Positions 9,237-19,359 of a stretch of DNA of 24,471 nt are shown piece by piece; positions within the stretch are counted from its first letter, which is position 1; the number at the start of each line of letters is the position of its first letter. The DNA is from Ophiostoma sp. CBS 140.51. Lineage: Eukaryota; Ascomycota; Sordariomycetes; Ophiostomatales; Ophiostomataceae. The DNA is taken from positions 1 to 24,471 of the forward strand of contig JANSLP010000422.1 in the NCBI GenBank assembly GCA_029298735.1, given 5' to 3'. The notes below the pieces were generated by a model, which saw only the letters and a list, made by a program, of their open reading frames with translations, was not told the DNA's origin and searched no databases. The position numbers and the translations under genes were made by a program.

Positions 9237-10715
9237 CAATTTTTTTGTCCATAAATGTTTACACTCTCGATGTCGTTATTGACAAAAACAATATTTCATA
9301 AATTCTCATTTTATTCGTAGGATGCCCCCTCGATCAGATGCAAGGCTACTTATGAGCCAGGGTATGCAAGTCATCTCGGAGAATGGATACAAGCCAGGTG
9401 TGGCAGACTGAGAAATACACAATGTCCACCACAGGACTGACCAGGACGGCTTCAACTTTCATGAACAAGACCCTTGGACCAGCCAGAATGCAGGAACACG
9501 ATAAGAATAATAAAAATGAATTCAGATAGCATATTTTTAGCTCATGGGTATGGTTTGCGGGTACAAAGGCACGACTTACAAGCCAAGAAAGCGGGCGATC
9601 ATAGAATCCACAACAACTGCCCCATTTGGACTCCATCCCACATGCTTTGCTCCTGCCTGTCCACAAAGGAAATAGTTGCGCCTTCCGAATAGGAATTGCA
9701 GAATTGGATTCCAGTTGTGTGCCTGACGGCATAGTCGCGCCTGCCTTCCGTACAATGGCATGGGATATGGTAATGCTGAGAGTGCGGTGGTTCTTTCCTG
9801 TCTGCACTCTCATCGTTCCTTCCTGTTTCTTGAGCTTCTCGTGGTCTGCCCCTTTTCCATTTCTCCCATCTGGGCAGCAGTATCGCCAGTTTTCCCCTTC
9901 TCTTTTCTTCCATTCTCTTTGCCATCTTCAATCAAAAATACTTCCACTTCTCCGTCCTCTCATACCCACCCGCCTTCAGCTGCTAGGGTTCCGCCGCATG
10001 CTACCCCGAATACAACGCCAACTCGAGAATAGCCCCAGACCACACACAGACCCCCAAAAATGGAGCCTCGGAACCCCAAGTTTTGCGCCCCGTAGCTGCG
10101 AAATAGAGAAAAAAGTCTGAAAAACAGCCATCTGAAAGTCTGAAAACGGCAAAGGCGAGCCTCGGCGTTCCCAAGAACGAGGGCCAATTGAGACCGAGTG
10201 AAAGAGACGAGAACGATACGAGGAAAAGAAGGAAAAGACAGAATAGGACGAGAACAGAAAAACTCTGCTCGGCCTCGCCAAGGTACGGAGCTCAAAGGTT
10301 ACATTTGTTATCTCTTTTCTCTATTCTCCTTTCTCTGGCATTGTCACATTCTTCGGCCTTGTCGTCTTCCTGTTTTTAAAGCCTCGTCTGTACTTTTGTA
10401 CCTTTTCCTTTTTTCGTCAGAATAGAAAGTACTAACACCAGAAGCAGAAACTCGCCGGTGTCAAAAGCCGAGGCCCGGGACCAGTTCCTACTGCGTACAA
10501 TCAGGAACGACACGAGCAGACAATCAGACAAGACAGAAGACAAGCCGATCAGTGTCACCTTTCTGTTGTCACCCTTATTGTCAACTGTCCGTCAAACCAA
10601 GCTTGGCAACGGCCCAGACCACCACACAGAACCACACTTTGACACACTTGCCCACACTTGCCAACTTGTGCCTTTATATTAAAGTGGCGCGTCTCACAAA
10701 CAAAAAAGAGGAAGG

Positions 10716-10736
10716 GACGAAAGACGAAAGACGAAA
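10716..10736 (+). repeat. Three tandem GACGAAA units
   Basis: Three exact 7-base copies lie in tandem within the upstream region of the acyl-CoA synthetase. It is probably a minor minisatellite. Confidence 0.8.
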
Positions 10737-11621
10737 GAAAAAATTGGCCGATTTTGCCAAACGAGGAGCGATTGTGGTCGACCACTGCTACTGTTACTGT
10801 TCTGCAGGACTGAAAGACTGAAGGGCCTGCCGCAGAATTGCCCGCAGAAACAGAAACAAGAACACCAACGACGACGACAGACTGGAGACAGAAAAGAAAA
10901 GACCAACTTTAGAGGCACACAATTCTTGCCTTTCCGTCCGTTGCCTGTCAGGCCACGCAAGACCACATTCACGAGCAGCACTCTTTTCTCTGCTCTTTTC
11001 CTTCTCGGTTCTACGACTGCTCGTGAGAGCTCGTGAGAGGTCCTTTTTGTTTCGTCGCTTCTTTGCTGGACTCCAAGATCTGGCTCTCTCTATCTTTTCT
11101 ACACTTGTTTTGTGCCTCGCCCAACGGCTTTTGCCTGACACGCCGATCTTGGTAAAAAAAGACCAACGTCCCCAAGTTTGTCCCTCATCCTGTCGCCAAA
11201 ACGAATCGCTCGCCAAACTAGCCCAACATCTCTCTAGCTTTCTAGGCGCCAACCCCAGTGCTTATTTGTTGGGTCTAGTGCTTTCCCCGCTGACCCGATT
11301 TTATTGCTTTTTCAGACGAGTGCTCACTACGACCTACGTTACAGGTTGCAGCCCAGGCCTCGGATGTCGTCACTCTGTTTCTGTCTGCCCACGCCAACAC
11401 TTTCTTAAATACTCCTTCCCGACAATTCCCTCCTGATCCTCCCTTTCTTGGGACCACGACCTGTGCTCGACTTTTCTCGAACTCTACCAACAACAATCAA
11501 GCTCTGATCGTCTTGCTGTGCATTCTCGCTCACTTGCTTCTTACAGTCGCGTGCCTCTGTCTTCCTCGACCCCTTTTCCCTCCTTCTCCCTGCCCGCCGC
11601 GCAGGCCCCTTCTCTCTCACA

Positions 11622-13763
11622 ATGGCACACACTACGGGTTCTTTCCCGCTTTTTGCCATCCAGAAGCCGCCATACACCGTCGAGGTGCCCGGCGCCCAGC
11701 CCGTCCCCGGCGAGACGATTCCCCGCCGACACCCCAAGGCCCGCGACGGCCTCCTTGAGCGCCCGGCCCCCGATGCCGACACCGTCTTCTCTCTGATCCG
11801 CCGGTCGGCCAACAAGTACACAAACGAGCCGGCCATTGCCAGCCGCAGCTTCATTGACATCCACACGGAGATCAAGAAGGTGCCCAAGGTCGTCGACGGC
11901 GAGCTCCGCCAGGTCGACAAGGAGTGGGCCTTCTTTGAGCTCTCCGACTACTCTTACCAGACCTACGGTGACTACTACCAGCAACTCCTAAAGGTCGGCA
12001 GCGGTCTGCGCCGCCTGGGCCTCAACCGCCTCGACAAACTGCACATTTTCGCCTCGACCAGCCCGCAATGGATGACCCTAGCCCACGCCTGCGCCTCGCA
12101 GTCGTTGACGATTGTGACGGCGTATGATTCGCTGGGCGAGTCGGGCGTGCAGCACTCGCTGACGCAAACGGGCGCGGTTGCCATGTTTGTCGACCCCCAT
12201 TTGTTGTACACAGCATCCAAGCCGCTTCAGGCCGCCGCCGAGTCGGTCCGCTATGTGATTTACAACAACCTCAGCCACCAGCCCGTGCCCGACGAGCATA
12301 TCGAGGCTTTTCAGAGGAAGCACCCCAACGTCCGCGTCCTGAGTTTTGACGAGCTTACCGAGCTCGGCACGGATGCCGACGGCAAGCCGGCCCTGGCTCC
12401 AGATGTGCCCTCGCCCGACGACCCGTTCTGCATCATGTACACGTCGGGCTCGACCGGTCTGCCCAAGGGTGTTCCGGTGACCCACGCCGGCTTTGTGGCC
12501 GCGGTGGCCGGTCTCTACTCGGTCGTCGAGGAGTCTGTCTCGCACCGTGAGCGTGTGCTGGCCTACCTGCCGCTTGCCCACATCTTTGAGCTGGTTCTGG
12601 AGAACCTGGCCTTTTTCGCTGGTGCCACGCTCGGCTACGGCTCTGCCCGTACCCTGACGGACACGTCCATGAAGAAGGGCTGCAAGGGCGACCTACGGGC
12701 CTTCCAGCCGACGATTCTGGTGGGTGTGCCGCAGGTATGGGAGACGGTGCGCAAGGGCGTGGCCGCGGGCGTGGGCAATGCCAGCATGATTGCCAAGTCG
12801 CTCTTCTGGGGCCACCTGGCCATGAAGAAGGCGCTCATGCAGAGCGGTCTGTTGTGGGGTCCCGTAGCGTCCGTCGTCGACAAGATTGACCAGATTGTCT
12901 TCGGCAGCGTGCGCACATCCACGGGCGGCAACCTGCGGTTCATTGTCAATGGTGCCAGTGGCATCGCCAGCGATACCAAGCAGTTCTTGTCGCTGGTGGT
13001 GGCGCCCATGATTGGCGGGTATGGTTTGACCGAGACCTGTGGCAATGGTGGACTGGGCTCGCCGCTGCAGTGGACCGAAACGTCGATTGGCACAGTCCCC
13101 GGTGCCATTGAAATCAAACTCGTGGGCCAGCCCGAGTTAGGGTATGATGCTAACCCTTCTCCCGAAAGCGGCGAAGACCCGCACGGCGAGGTCTGGGTCC
13201 GCGGCAAGCCCGTCGCTACGGAGTACTACAATGATCCCGACGAGACCGCCAAGGCCATTACCCATGACGGCTGGTTCAAGACGGGCGACATTGGCGCGTT
13301 TGACAAGCACGGCCACCTGCGGGTGGTGGACCGTCTCAAGAATCTCATCAAGATGCAAGGCGGCGAGTACATTGCCCTCGAGAAACTCGAGGCCATCTAT
13401 CGCGGCGCCACGACAGTGCAGAACATTATGGTCTATGGCGACTCGGAGCACTCGCGGCCCGTAGCCGTCATTTGTGTCAATGAAAAGGGGCTGGACGCGC
13501 TGGCCAAGAAGAACAACATTACAGAAAGCTCGACGACGGCGCTGCACCACAACCCCAAAGTGCGCGGTCTTGTCCTTAAGGAACTGCTGGGTGTGGGCAA
13601 GACGGCCGGCCTGACACCCATAGAGATGGTGCAGGGTGTGGCGCTGGTTGACGAAGAGTGGACACCGGCCAATGGATTGGTGACGGCGACCCAAAAGGTG
13701 AACCGGCGCAAGATCAAGGAGCAGTACAAGGACGAGATCAAGAAGGCGTTTGAGGGGAAGTAA
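11622..13763 (+). CDS. faa1: Long-chain fatty-acid-CoA ligase (Faa1/Faa4-like)
   Basis: This intronless gene encodes 713 residues, close to the usual 690-710 of fungal Faa1-type synthetases. The enzyme activates long-chain fatty acids with ATP and CoA, feeding lipid synthesis, fatty-acid import and beta-oxidation. Motifs of the adenylate-forming superfamily are all present: P-loop-like YTSGSTGLPKG (273-283), GYGLTETCG (466-474), GWFKTGDIG (550-558) and the fatty-acyl signature starting DRLKNLIKMQGGEYI (570). A C-terminal segment, TATQKVNRRKIKE, carries the conserved Lys region. The ATG has a favourable CACA-ATG context. There is no signal peptide and no C-terminal SKL-type peroxisomal signal (it ends EGK), which favours a cytosolic, ER or lipid-droplet location. 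It converges on the Doa4-like gene, 429 bases apart, and is divergent from the zinc-cluster regulator. Confidence 0.96.
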   Translation: MAHTTGSFPLFAIQKPPYTVEVPGAQPVPGETIPRRHPKARDGLLERPAPDADTVFSLIRRSANKYTNEPAIASRSFIDIHTEIKKVPKVVDGELRQVDKEWAFFELSDYSYQTYGDYYQQLLKVGSGLRRLGLNRLDKLHIFASTSPQWMTLAHACASQSLTIVTAYDSLGESGVQHSLTQTGAVAMFVDPHLLYTASKPLQAAAESVRYVIYNNLSHQPVPDEHIEAFQRKHPNVRVLSFDELTELGTDADGKPALAPDVPSPDDPFCIMYTSGSTGLPKGVPVTHAGFVAAVAGLYSVVEESVSHRERVLAYLPLAHIFELVLENLAFFAGATLGYGSARTLTDTSMKKGCKGDLRAFQPTILVGVPQVWETVRKGVAAGVGNASMIAKSLFWGHLAMKKALMQSGLLWGPVASVVDKIDQIVFGSVRTSTGGNLRFIVNGASGIASDTKQFLSLVVAPMIGGYGLTETCGNGGLGSPLQWTETSIGTVPGAIEIKLVGQPELGYDANPSPESGEDPHGEVWVRGKPVATEYYNDPDETAKAITHDGWFKTGDIGAFDKHGHLRVVDRLKNLIKMQGGEYIALEKLEAIYRGATTVQNIMVYGDSEHSRPVAVICVNEKGLDALAKKNNITESSTTALHHNPKVRGLVLKELLGVGKTAGLTPIEMVQGVALVDEEWTPANGLVTATQKVNRRKIKEQYKDEIKKAFEGK

Positions 13764-13891
13764 AGAAAGGAGGGGAAGTAGGCAGACAAGAAGTATATTT
13801 TAAAGTGAGCGAAAAGGAGCTTGTGTCACCAGAACCGGGCTGGTATTGCTACGTTTAATTCGGGTCTTTATGTTACTACTGTGGTTTTCTA

Positions 13892-13915
13892 TTTTCTGTT
13901 TTCTGTTTTCTGTTT
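13892..13915 (+). repeat. Tandem TTTTCTG repeat (about 3.4 copies)
   Basis: Three exact 7-base units plus TTT lie downstream of the acyl-CoA synthetase. They are AT-rich, in the 3' flanking region, and of no known function. Confidence 0.85.
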
Positions 13916-14151
13916 GCCTTTGCTAATCAGCTTCATGGCTTGTTTCTATCAAAACGGTTATTTTCCATTCATCTTTCGTGAGGTAACAATACCATCACCA
14001 AAATCAAATGAATATCAAAGTTTAAAAACCCAAAATTTGATTATATGTAGAAAAGAAAAGAAAAAGAAAGACTCCCGCTTCATTTCGCTCATGGTATCGT
14101 GAGGTTTGCAGTATGAGAGGTAGAGAAAAAAGAAACGGAAAAAAAGAATTG

Positions 14152-14176
14152 AAAACATGCAAAACATGCAAAACAT
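14152..14176 (+). repeat. Tandem AAAACATGC repeat (about 2.7 copies)
   Basis: Two full 9-base units and a partial one lie just downstream of the stop codon of the Doa4-like gene. They may lie in its 3' untranslated region. Confidence 0.75.
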
Positions 14177-14192
14177 TACATCCACAGCTAGT

Positions 14193-17100
14193 TCATGTCC
14201 TCCTCTTATAAAAAACCATGTAGGCACTCGCCCCGCCATGCTGGTTGTCCCTGTAGAGCCGCCGTGCCATGTCGCGACTGTCGTTGCTGCCGATAATCAC
14301 GGGCTCAATGCGCGCGTCGTCAAAATGGTGCCACTGGTTGGTGTCGGCGGCGCCCTCGTCTTTGATAAAGGAGCGGTAGTGGCCACTCTTCAAAGTGCCA
14401 CTATGGACAATGACGGCGTAGCAATCATAAATAAAGGGCGCACGGAACTGTTGTTCAGTGCGGGTCGGGTCGTCGATAAAAATACCGTCGGCGGCTTGGT
14501 CTTCGGGTGTCGTGATGCCTTGCATGGTATAGGGCGTCATATCTAGCCCGTTAATGGGGAAGACGACGGCGGTATTGTTCTTGCGGAAGCCGTAGTGCTC
14601 GTTGCCCTGGAAGCGACGGAACGAAACACACAACAAGTCGGGTAGACGGACAAGACGGACACGTTTCTCAGTGGTGTCGATGCGTCGGCACTGGTCGCAC
14701 TTGTACTCGTCCAGCAGATCGGCACTGCAATATTGGCCCAACAGGTCGGCCATGGTGGTGGCTGTCGAGGCCTCGTTGGGCGGAATGGGCAGGTGGATGG
14801 CGTCAAAGTGTTCATACGTCAGCGAGGGGTGGCCGCAGGCACGGCAGCGGCGGTCCGTCACTTCGACGCCGCGCCAGTACTTGTCCACCAGACTATCATT
14901 GTACTTGCGGTACTCGTTCCAGTAGAGGAGTGCATTGCCGAGCGCTGTACTGCGCGGGCCGAGCGGCGGCTGCTGTACCTCGCCGGTATGGTCGCGCAGC
15001 CGGTTGGTCTCGTCGTGTAGGTTTTCCAGCAAGAAAGAAATAAACTCTTGGGCGTCCTGCTGGTACGGACCGCCAAAGATCATGCTCCGGTCTGTCTTGA
15101 TGCTGCCGTCAAAGTCGCGCGAGTGGATGTGATAGCAGTAGTCCTGTCACCGCGTTAGCAATAAAAATAAATATAGGGGGGACGTGGGGGTGGGACGTAC
15201 CATCAACGTTTTGGCCTTCATGGCTTCAAACTTTCCGTACTGCATCCAGTGGAAGGAGTTGGCCAAAATCTTGGCCAGCAGCTGCGGGTGGCTAATCTTC
15301 TCGTCCGTCTTCATGGGCACCTTCCAGTGGCTGAGCCACTCGCCTGTTGTCAGTTCTTCGGCGAACGACCCGGACGCAAACATGGATTGGAACGAGCTGT
15401 TGCCATAACACCAGTTGTCTGGGTTGTACAATCCAACCTTCTGGCGCCGGATGCGGCCGACACCGCCTGTGACACCGGCCTTGGCCAGTTTTGTGCGCAT
15501 ATAGTGGTCCTCATCGTCGGCTTCGGCGACATCGTTGTGTGTCTGTCGTGGGACCGTGGGTGGAGGCCGTGTTGGCGGTGCAGGGAGTGTCGAATATAGA
15601 GAGGCAGCGGCGGCGGCGGCGGCAGCTGGTGACGACTGAATAGGGGCACCCTTGTGCTCAGAGTAAGTGGTGCCGACAGCAGCACGCGATGATGGGCGGT
15701 CGTGCAGCGGCTTGATCTTGAACGACGCGTCCGTTGCCGTCGGCGTGTGGAAACCAATCTCACTGTCGTCCTGTGTTGCCGCGGGCGTCGTCATCGACTC
15801 CTGGATGGCCGACACAGGCGGGAAGCGTCGCAAGAAATCGTCGGTGGTCCGCACCAGACCGGCCGACTTGTCCATATCTTTCAAGCTCTCTTCCCAGCGC
15901 TTGGCTTCGTTGGCATCCTGGATCGGCTTGGCCATGTACTTGGACTGTGGCCGTGTAAACGTGCTTGCTCTTTGACGTTGTGCGGCCCTCGCCGCTCGTA
16001 GTGCGGCTGCTCGGCTGGCAACGCCTGCCGTCTCGGCCGAAGTGGACGAAGTCTGCAGCGAGTTAGGCCCCAGCAGCGAGATCCACGCTTCGATGCCGCC
16101 CCTCAGCAATTTGGGATGGACGTTGGTATCGCTGTCGGGCTGGTAATCATAAAAGGCCAGGGCGTCGTGGAAGCTTGAGATGGCACGGCCGGCTTCCGAC
16201 ACGGCTTTGCCGTTGCGAATAATGGTCTCCGAGTCCGTGTCGTAAAACACGACCAAATCAGCATCGGCGCGCCGGTCAAACTGCCGTTTCTCTGAGACGG
16301 GCGCCAGCACCATGCTGTCGGCAATCTGGCTGGCCGAAATGTCTTCTCTTTGCAAGACGTCGGACTCGACGCAGATGGTGGCCTGCGACATGATGTGGCC
16401 CTCGTCAAACTCTTCGCGGCTGCGAATGTCCACGAGCAACAGCTGGATATCTTTAGAGCCCGCTTGGATCAGCTTGTACAGCTCCTCGGCCTCAATGGTG
16501 TCGCCGTCGGGGATCGTGACGCGCGGCTTTTTGGATCGTGCTGAGTCCTGGCTCGGCCGTGACGACTGCCGCGAGTGGTTGTAGGGTGACGAAAAATAGT
16601 CTTCTGTTACAGAAGTAGCACTCTTGCCCGTGTTTGTTGCCGAAAACGACGACAGCGAGTTGGTCCTGCTGTACATGCCGTTGCGCGGTGTGGCCGTACT
16701 GCCCCGTGGTGTGCTGACGGGCATCTGTGTCGCCTGGCTGGATACACTGCCACGCGCTGGACTGTAGATGGCATCGGGCAGTTTGGGCAGGTCGGGCAGG
16801 GCGTGCATCATGGTCGGGTTGTTGGATCGGTTGATGGGTGCCGGCATCGACTCGAAGCCCTTCATGTTGAGCTGGAAGTTTTGGAATTGGCTGTAGATGT
16901 TTTGTTGATTCTGGTTTTGACTCTGCGTCTGCAGTTGAGGAAGAGATTGTGACTGGGGTAGTGACTGGAGAGAAGACTGGCTTTGCGAGGGAGACGGAGA
17001 GGGAGACGAAGACTGCTGCGTCTGCAGTTTTTGGAGGTGTTGGAAGCTCGGGTGGTTGATGGGCTGTGTGCGTATCCGGGGATCTTGGACAGGTTCTTTC

Positions 17101-17864
17101 GTTGGCGGCGAGCTGGCCGTCCGCAGGTTGGCGAACCGTTCGGCCAGTTCTTGGGCTGTCTTGCTGCCTCTTCCGTTGGCCGCCGCCGGCGTGATTGCGT
17201 TGCCGTGGAGTGCTTGTGGTTTCGGGTGGATGGCGGGTTTTACTTTCGTGGTTGTCGTTGTCGTCGTCGTTGGTGGCGCTGGAGGTGGTCCGCTCGGTCG
17301 TGGCGGTGCCGGCCCGTCGCCATTCAACAGTCCGAGAGAGCCCGTCGCCCGGTGTCCGTTGCGGCCGTGTCCATGTCCGTTGCTTTGGTTATTCGACTGA
17401 CCGTTCGGCTGGGTTTGAGGGGCCTTAATCATTGGCTGCACTCCGGACCGCGCATTGTCCTCCTTGACCTGCGCCTTGATCTCCTCGTAGGCGGCGCTGC
17501 TCGCACTGATGCGCGCCATGAGTGCATTGTAGCGTGTCCGCGCGCCCTTTTGGTCCGTCATGACGGACATCCAGGCGCTGTTGCTCGGCAGGACCTCAAG
17601 AAGGGCAATGCTCGCCAGGATGTATTCCTTCAAGGCCATATCCAGACGGCCAAAGTCCTTCATAAAGTCCGCCTGCTTGATGCACGATTCGGCATAGCCC
17701 AACACCGTCTCGACGGGCGTGACCGAGTCGACGCCCAGCGTGGCATGCTTGATGTCGTCAAAGTGTACATAGTTGTGGATCTTTCCTGTGGACGTCGTCG
17801 GCCCGTTCGCACCAACGCCTGCGCCATTTGCGGCCGCCGGGCCGGGTCTGTAGTCGTTCGTCAT
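14193..17864 (-). CDS. doa4: Doa4/USP8-like ubiquitin carboxyl-terminal hydrolase with rhodanese domain (2 exons)
   Basis: Exons 15201-17864 and 14193-15143 encode 1204 residues. Residues about 35-140 resemble the helical USP8/AMSH-type N-terminal dimerisation region. A long disordered, Gln/Ser/Pro-rich linker follows. A rhodanese fold (about 455-600, with LLLVDIRSREEFDEGHI and LLRGGIEAW) has no catalytic Cys in its loop (VVFYDTDSET), as in Doa4 and USP8. The peptidase has a Cys box GLYNPDNWCYGNSSFQSMF (Cys819), QQDAQEFISFLLENL (about 916-930), zinc ribbon CxxC pairs at 988/991 and 1037/1040, and a His box HSGTLKSGHYRSF (His1143) followed by WHHFDD. In yeast, Doa4 removes ubiquitin from cargo at late endosomes with ESCRT-III/Bro1. 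This domain order supports the same role, although its paralogue Ubp5 is similar. It is divergent from vps27. The start codon follows the last in-frame upstream stop region and has typical context. Confidence 0.9.
15144..15200 (-). other. Intron of the Doa4-like gene (57 bp)
   Basis: The donor is GTACGT, the branch GCTAAC and the acceptor GACAG. It joins ...AMKAKTLM to DYCYHIHSRDFDG. It is a multiple of three, but an in-frame stop near its 3' end would truncate an unspliced product before the second half of the protease domain. Confidence 0.88.
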
Positions 17865-18638
17865 GGTGGAGATAAGGAAGACAGTATTGTTATTATTATA
17901 AAGGGGTGGTAATACACCACCGTCGTCGAGGTTGACGAGGTGGTGAGTTCCGTGTGCCGGGACCCTTTTCCGTCGTTGCGCTGCAGGTGACAGATATGGC
18001 GGGACAGGACCAAGTCGGAGGCGTAGAAATAGTGCCTAAGTCGTCTCACGACAGGTGCATGTCGTTCGAGAAGAGAAGATGTGGCAGGAAAGACTTGATC
18101 GCTTGGAAGTCGCAGAGACTTAAAAGTCAAGAATCGGAAATCGGAAGAGCAGGGAAATGAAGCTTGGCACGCCCACAAGGAGGACGGCGTACGGTGGCGT
18201 CACGAGGGTGCATGCACAAGATGTGTGTCCTTTCAGGTCGTTGTGTGCTGGAGGGTGGTCGTCAATTCGTTGAGGCTCTAAGAGAGAGTGTATGTGAAAA
18301 TGACTTCGAAAGGGGTTGCCTCTCTTTCCCGCGTGGTGATGTTGTCGACGTTGGATGCAGTTGGCAAGAGAGATTCCATCCGAGGGAAGGAACGAGCCAC
18401 GGCGTTGTAGTCGGTCGCATTAGCAATTAGCACGCACGACCGACCACCTTCTGCCACCCCAGAATAGAAGGAAGGCGGGGAGGCGGTTGGCCGTTTGGCC
18501 GTTTAGGAGAGGGAAGGAACGGGGCGCCACGCTACTCGCTTTGGGCCATATTGAGCAAGAACAGGCCTGTAAATGGAAGCAAATGCACCTAAACGGTCTT
18601 TCCAGCACTGACGTCGGCTGTCACAGGAACTCTATCAA

Positions 18639-18658
18639 GGCCATCAAAGGCCATCAAA
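18639..18658 (+). repeat. Two tandem GGCCATCAAA units
   Basis: Two exact 10-base copies lie in the divergent doa4/vps27 region, flanked by partial copies on both sides (ATCAA before, GCC after). The function is unknown. Confidence 0.75.
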
Positions 18659-18775
18659 GCCCGTCTCTCACTATTACAGCGCCGGCGGCCGCCCGAAACC
18701 CAGGGGCGTCCAGTGAGGAGGGATCACTAAACTACAGCCTGGCGGCCAGGAACGCCACGGCGTCGTCATTCCAGC

Positions 18776-18795
18776 GGGTCAAACGGGGTCAAACG
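18776..18795 (+). repeat. Two tandem GGGTCAAACG units
   Basis: Two exact head-to-tail 10-base copies lie in the divergent promoter region, about 80 bases before a CCAAT box. They could be a paired binding site or a chance duplication. Confidence 0.8.
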
Positions 18796-18862
18796 CACCC
18801 CCTCACAGGCCTAAAGCCAGGCAACCAGATTTGGGGCCCAGCCTAAGCCGACCAAGCTCTGG

Positions 18863-18869
18863 CCAATCA
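18863..18869 (+). promoter_or_regulatory. CCAATCA box
   Basis: The sequence CCAATCA matches the preferred site of the fungal CCAAT-binding complex (HAP/AnCF). It lies in plus orientation about 500 bases before the vps27 ATG. No binding data are visible from sequence. Confidence 0.35.
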
Positions 18870-19359
18870 GAGAGCTTATCTTGTGGTGCTGCCAGGGAAG
18901 GCGCTAGGGGAGGCCGCAGCCAAAGAGCACCCACTCCGCAGGCAGACTCGATAGCTGGAGGAAGGCACATCGCTACAGTGAGTGAGGGTGGCAAGCACGA
19001 ACGAGCAACCTTCCAAATTGGTTTGGAATCTGCCATCACCAAAACGTCCCAACATCACTTTCGTCGTTTCTCCTCGTTTTCCTTTCATCCTCCCACCGTC
19101 ATCCCATCGAGCGACTGGCCGTTTCCTCGTTCCCTCCCTCTCCTCTCCGTCGACACCTTTCCCTCGACACTCGTTTGCAGTTTGCACTCGTCCCGCACTC
19201 CGCCACGACAATTACGCCAGCCACGCCAATCTGCGAATAGCTTCAACTTCTACTTTTGAGTTTGACCCATTGCGATATACAACTTCCGCGCATCGGCCGA
19301 CGATCCAGTCCTTTCCGCACGACATTCCTTTTCCTCCCCTCGTACCTCACAACATCACG

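Larger units (their letters stand above)
8970..11621. other. Long divergent intergenic region (2.65 kb)
   Basis: This region separates the minus-strand regulator from the plus-strand acyl-CoA synthetase. I find no domain-bearing reading frame. The longest open frames (for example 9346-9813 on the minus strand) have no recognisable motif. The right half, from about 10700 to 11620, is CT- and purine-tract-rich and probably holds the promoter and a long leader of the synthetase. Three tandem GACGAAA units lie at 10716-10736. Confidence 0.55.
13764..14192. other. Convergent 3' intergenic region with short tandem repeats
   Basis: This AT-rich region lies between two convergent genes and should hold both polyadenylation regions. 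It contains three and a half copies of TTTTCTG at 13892-13915 and nearly three copies of AAAACATGC at about 14152-14176. No gene is seen. Confidence 0.6.
17865..19359. promoter_or_regulatory. Divergent promoter region of doa4 and vps27
   Basis: About 1.5 kb lies between the two start codons. It contains no convincing gene. A CCAATCA box, a pair of tandem 10-mers and other short direct repeats lie in it. The right end, from about 19040 to 19355, is CT-rich and is likely the leader of vps27. The left end holds a short leader for doa4. Open frames of up to 160 codons here have no motif. Confidence 0.55.

Noticed and set aside
9346..9813. A 155-codon minus-strand frame in the divergent intergenic region
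   Set aside because: No domain, no consistent codon bias and no splice partner; probably chance.
16983..17912. A 309-codon plus-strand frame opposite the Doa4-like gene
   Set aside because: It is Arg/Gly/Val-rich mirror coding of the Gln/Pro linker and has no motif.
18987..18995. GGTGGCAAG, one base off the yeast proteasome element GGTGGCAAA, near vps27
   Set aside because: An 8 of 9 match is expected by chance in a region this size, and use of this element in filamentous fungi is not assured.
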